From NCBI RefSeq assembly GCF_030272615.1, contig NC_081413.1, positions 183,472,951 through 183,536,950 on the forward strand: a DNA stretch of 64,000 nucleotides. The letters are read 5' to 3'. Below are positions 60,404-64,000 of this stretch, piece after piece. The translations under genes were made by a program, and so were the position numbers. Numbering within the stretch: the first letter of the stretch is position 1; every line of letters starts with the position of its first letter. The DNA is from Cryptomeria japonica (lineage: Eukaryota > Streptophyta > Pinopsida > Cupressales > Cupressaceae). The notes below the pieces were generated by a model that worked only from the letters and a program-made list of their open reading frames with translations, had not been told where the DNA came from and ran no database searches.

Positions 60404-62288
60404 TCTTCATATTTTAAGAGCAATCATAGTCATTATATGAAAAAGTGATCCATTCCTTGTACAGTCATAAGAGAGCCATTTGATTATGAATGATAGAGAG
60501 AAGATGTGTCACAGCTGAAATGCATAAACCACTGTAAAGAGGATATCATAGCAAGTAATGAATAAAATGAAAGATCAAATTAGCAGCTCCAATACATAGT
60601 CAAGTATGAAGAAATAGCATGAAAAATCACGGCCCATATCACAACAAGCAAAGATAGACAATGGTTGTGAGATCATAGAGAGGCAGAAATATATAGACAA
60701 AACGATTAAGGAAAGCCAGATCTAAGAAAATGACAAACTTACCTCACTTTTAGTGCAAAAGTCTCCTGGAAAAACCATCACAAAATGAGATAGCAGAGTT
60801 TCAACCTCTAAAAGCACCATGTTTAGCCTAGGTTTTCATCTTGGCAGTCGTTTTCATCAAAGCTCAAACAACAAAGAAGAAAAGATGAAAATGTTTCATT
60901 TTTGCTTATGTCTAGGGTTTAGAAACCCTAGAAAGGCTGATAAGTAAAGCTTTTTTTTTTTTAAATAAAATTAAAAAACTATTTTTTTATTCTACAACTT
61001 ACATCCCTTTTTATTCATGAGTAAACACTTAAGTGTTCTGATATTTTCCTTTTAGGGTTCGGATGGCATTGTAAGTAAAGGCGAAAAGATGCATTGGTCT
61101 ACAAAGTTTTCAAACCTTTAGGAATGGATATTTTATTTTGCAAAGAGGAACTTGTAAATATTTTGTTGTTAAGTACTGATAGGTATAAATCACTTACAAC
61201 AAAAGATATTTTTGAATACAAAAATAAATATCTTCGATGTATTGTGAAGTGATAGTAAAAGAGGGAGTTGTTTTAAGCATGTGTCTAGGGTCCTTGAGTT
61301 CCTTGTTGACAAATGAAGATAATGTAGGTGTTTCAGCCACCTAATTAGTAGTTTCACTTCAATTCGAGAGTTCGCATGGTTGAGAGTTGAGTCGAAGAGG
61401 ATTTTTAGGGTTTCAACTAGTTGTTTCTGGCAGTTATATCCTTTTTTTAGGGGGATTTTCAGTTGCATTCGACCCCAAGGAGTTGTGTTCAGTTTGGAAA
61501 CTCATGCAATTTTGGAGGAGTCTACTTTTAGTTAGGTTCTTAATTTGAGGAAGGGCTTGGAGTTCATCTATTTTGGAGGCATTGTTGTATAAGTCTCTCT
61601 CTTTCACTCATTATTCACGAGATTTAAGTTTTGTACTTGTAGTGGCAACAATTATTTCATGCTTTGTAACTCATTCCTAATGTGTTTTTCCAGATTTGTA
61701 ATGCAGAAAGTTCCTTGTTTTCAATAAAGAAGCTTCATTTCTTCTCCATTATTTTGTTTTTGAGCATTGTTTGTGAGTAATTTATTAGAGATATTGTCAT
61801 TTCATCTTGAAATCCTTTATTTTTGCTTCATTCCTTCTATGTTTGATTCATAAATATCATGTTTTAGTACAGGTCTGTGAATGAGTTTGTTTCTTTGTTG
61901 CATTAAAATTGTGAAAACTTCATTGTTCTCATTTTTTGTATACATCATAAAATCAGAGCCTTTCATAAGAATCATTTTTGCAAGCATGTGCATGTGACTT
62001 GTGAGTCAAAATAGCTTCATTATTTGAAGTATCTTGTGAGTTTGTAAGCAGTTGCAGGTCTTTTATCCATTGGTGTATCACCTTAAGCATTAGTTTTTCA
62101 GTTTATGCATATCTTTCTATCCCTTTTCCAGTCATTTTTCAGATAGTTTTGGGTGATCAAATAGGAAGCTGATATAATCCAAAGGTCTACTCTCCCAATA
62201 GGATACCCATAGCCTAAGAGTAGTCCGATGTTTCATGGGATTTTAGGTATTCCACACTTGCATCAGGTGCAAATCCCCATGACAACAC
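60404..62288. other. Unassigned stretch with a possible LTR end and PBS
   Basis: No convincing gene is present. TAAAATCAGAGCC (61948-61960) after a CA end (61947) resembles a decayed initiator-Met PBS behind an LTR, and AATAAAG at about 61719 could be its poly(A) signal; no partner LTR is visible. A T-run/A-run pair lies near 60950-60965. Confidence 0.3.
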
Positions 62289-62488
62289 TTCTTCCTCTTC
62301 TTCTTGTTCCTCTTCAATGTAGGGAGCAACATAAAGCATACAATCCTTAGGTATAGATGCAATCTAATCCCAATCTTCATCTACTCTAACATTTGCACTT
62401 TCAAGTATCCTGTTGAGTCTTTTGTTGAAGCATCTATAGGCCTTGTTCCTTGTTAAGAATCCATAAAATATTCTTTCATAAACCCTTG
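62289..62488 (-). pseudogene. Copia element L integrase C-terminal fragment, left piece
   Basis: The minus strand reads ERIFYGFLTRNKAYRCFNKR and ESANVRVDEDWD, the end of copia integrase, then an acidic linker (EEEQEEEEE). It is interrupted on its 5' side by solo LTR M at 62489 and continues at 63660. Confidence 0.75.
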
Positions 62489-63654
62489 TGTAGCATCATA
62501 AATTGTACTCCCTTATAGTTTTGTCCTTATTTGGGCCCTCACCTTGGTCTTCATGTCTTGAGGCCCGATCAAAGCCTTGATTCCGCTCACACATTGTAAA
62601 TAACTCATTTTTTTCCAACATGCACACTTTCTCCCCCTTATTTCTTGGTTCCTAATTCATTAATATGAGGGCACAAGAGCACCCAATGCTCTAGTCCACC
62701 CAATGAAGGCCCATTTTGGGGCCTCTCAATGATAACATCATTTGGGCGGGAACCTAGATCCTATGTCGACTCATGTTAGAAAATTAAGTTGTATTTTGTC
62801 AAGAAAGTATAAAAGGAGGTCTACCCCTCTCATTTTGATATACATTGGATCAATTGGGAAAATTCAACCAATCAAACATGTATTTAAATTCAAGTGAGAA
62901 AGCAATCAATCTTCTATCAAGCATTGGAGCAAAAGCAAGGTTAAGATTCAAGCATTGGTGTTGACATTATTGTTTTATATTTATGAATACTTCATGAAAC
63001 TCTGATTCCTTGTGGAGACAAACAACACTCCATAAAAGGTATAACATTAGTGCTTCAGAAATTATTCAACATTTCCCTCAAAAGGAAATCATTTTCATTA
63101 TAGCAATTCAATTACATTTCATTTCTATTTCATGGTTAATTCCAAAATTAGGGTTTAATCTAAGGTAAACCCCTAATCCCAACCATTTCCCCTTCTCTAC
63201 TATATGCAGGAACATTTACAGAGCTGCAATTTTTAGGATCAACTTTAATCATAGAGATGAATAGGTTCCCCTTTGGACGGTGGAAAGTGTGGAGAACCAG
63301 AGTGACAAGCATTCTAGTCCCCAAAAAATAGGATGGCCTTTTTGGAATAGATCTGAGAACTCGCATATTACTCAAATGTAGGTTCTTGGCTCAATCTGAT
63401 GACTGTAGCTAACTGTTTATGCATTTTTACTTCAATTTCAGCACATTTACCCTAATTTCAATATTTTCACAATTCAACTTAAAGAGAGTCTCAAATCCTA
63501 ATTCAATGAAACCAATAGAATTTCTCAACCCTATCCTTCTTGATTTGAGACTAGAGCTAGTGAGTTCACCCCTCTTTAATGTGGTAGTCTCGAAGTAAAA
63601 TATTAGCAGTTTTATTACATCATTGGGTGAAACCCTAATATTTTCACCATAACA
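62489..63654 (+). mobile_element. Solo LTR M (1166 bp)
   Basis: It starts TGTAGCATCATAAATTG and ends TTTTCACCATAACA, with a perfect TSD CCTTG (62484-62488, 63655-63659). Removing it restores the copia L integrase reading through the site. It has no pol. TATAAAA at 62808-62814 suggests plus orientation. The type (probably Ty3/gypsy) is inferred from length and ends only. Confidence 0.85.
62808..62814 (+). promoter_or_regulatory. TATA box of solo LTR M
   Basis: TATAAAAGGAGG lies 320 bp into the LTR. Confidence 0.6.
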
Positions 63655-63659
63655 CCTTG

Positions 63660-64000
63660 AATAAAACTTTCCAATATCATCTTTATCTCTTTTGATATAA
63701 CATTTGCTTCCAACTATTCTAAAATACTTGACACTAGCAAGTCTTTTATGGTAAAGCACATAAGGGATATTATAACGATTAACTCTCACCTTCACTCTAT
63801 TAAGAATATATACCAAAATATGCACAAATTTCTTTCAATAATCATTTAGTAGATTAGCAAATTTCAACATTTTTCTAGCCATTTCTTAAATAGTCCATTT
63901 TTTCCTTTTAGCAATTTCATTCTATTGAACAGTGTCCTGGGAGCAAATAGATGCGTCCTAATACCACGCTCTTCACAAAATCTTTCAAACTCATTTGATG
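63660..64000 (-). pseudogene. Copia element L integrase fragment, right piece
   Basis: Minus strand from the window edge: SNEFERFCEERGIRT (integrase core after the second acid), then a damaged helix region, then LASVKYFRIVGSKCYIKRD and DIGKFYS. Frames shift between blocks. The element runs off the window. Confidence 0.75.

Noticed and set aside
60700-60950. Possible first exon of a minus-strand gene (AAACCCTAGA leader and a GTAAGT donor near 60745)
   Set aside because: The only ATG-led frame is a few codons long and no downstream exon is recognisable; motifs this short occur by chance.

Overview
The window looks like nuclear DNA of a seed plant with a large, repeat-filled genome. A gymnosperm is my best guess, but no host marker in the window proves it. 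I find no rRNA, tRNA, CRISPR array or convincing intact cellular gene. Almost everything assignable is LTR-retrotransposon, in several nested layers, with coding regions broken by stops and frameshifts. Coordinates of nested elements rest on target-site duplications (TSDs), TG...CA termini, primer-binding sites (PBS, like initiator tRNA-Met) and polypurine tracts (PPT) read directly from the sequence.

Left block (1-24692). An Athila-like Ty3/gypsy pol (2-8648) is split by a complete Sirevirus-like Ty1/copia element, copia-1 (1021-7560). The gypsy unit continues with an extra ORF after pol (9216-11453) and a probable 3' LTR (about 11666-12711). It abuts element C, a non-autonomous LTR element whose unknown ORF spans 12902-15812. 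The 3' LTR of C (16109-16282 plus 23930-24692) is split by element B (16283-23924, TSD GGCTG), a complete non-autonomous element with matching 1137-bp LTRs. B carries a zinc-knuckle/coiled-coil ORF and a second long ORF of unknown function.

Middle block (25580-47380). Copia element G (plus strand) has its 5' LTR split by copia H (minus strand, 26440-40791). H has its gag split by copia I (minus strand, 31900-39159, TSD CCATC). I has one LTR split by a solo LTR, J (32562-34253, TSD AGATC), and the other by a short LINE-like 3' end. The 3' LTR of G carries a longer LINE-like insertion (44881-46165). G and I have lost different pol segments through in-frame deletions.

Right block (47381-64000). 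A decayed minus-strand copia (K) is followed by element E (51690-56648, TSD AATAG), a third member of the B/C family that lacks the first ORF. A 2.4-kb putative solo LTR, F (57963-60398, TSD ATGTA), carries five 61-bp repeats within a run of eight hairpins. A last copia integrase fragment (L) is split by another solo LTR, M (62489-63654, TSD CCTTG).

How it fits together: B, C and E share the PBS, the repeated AAAGGGGGAG tracts and an internal LTR module with the autonomous copia elements (copia-1, G, H, I). The likeliest reading is a parasite/helper system in which B/C/E supply their own RNA-binding protein (seen in B) and a large unknown protein, and borrow reverse transcriptase and integrase. 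That family is the most interesting content of the window.
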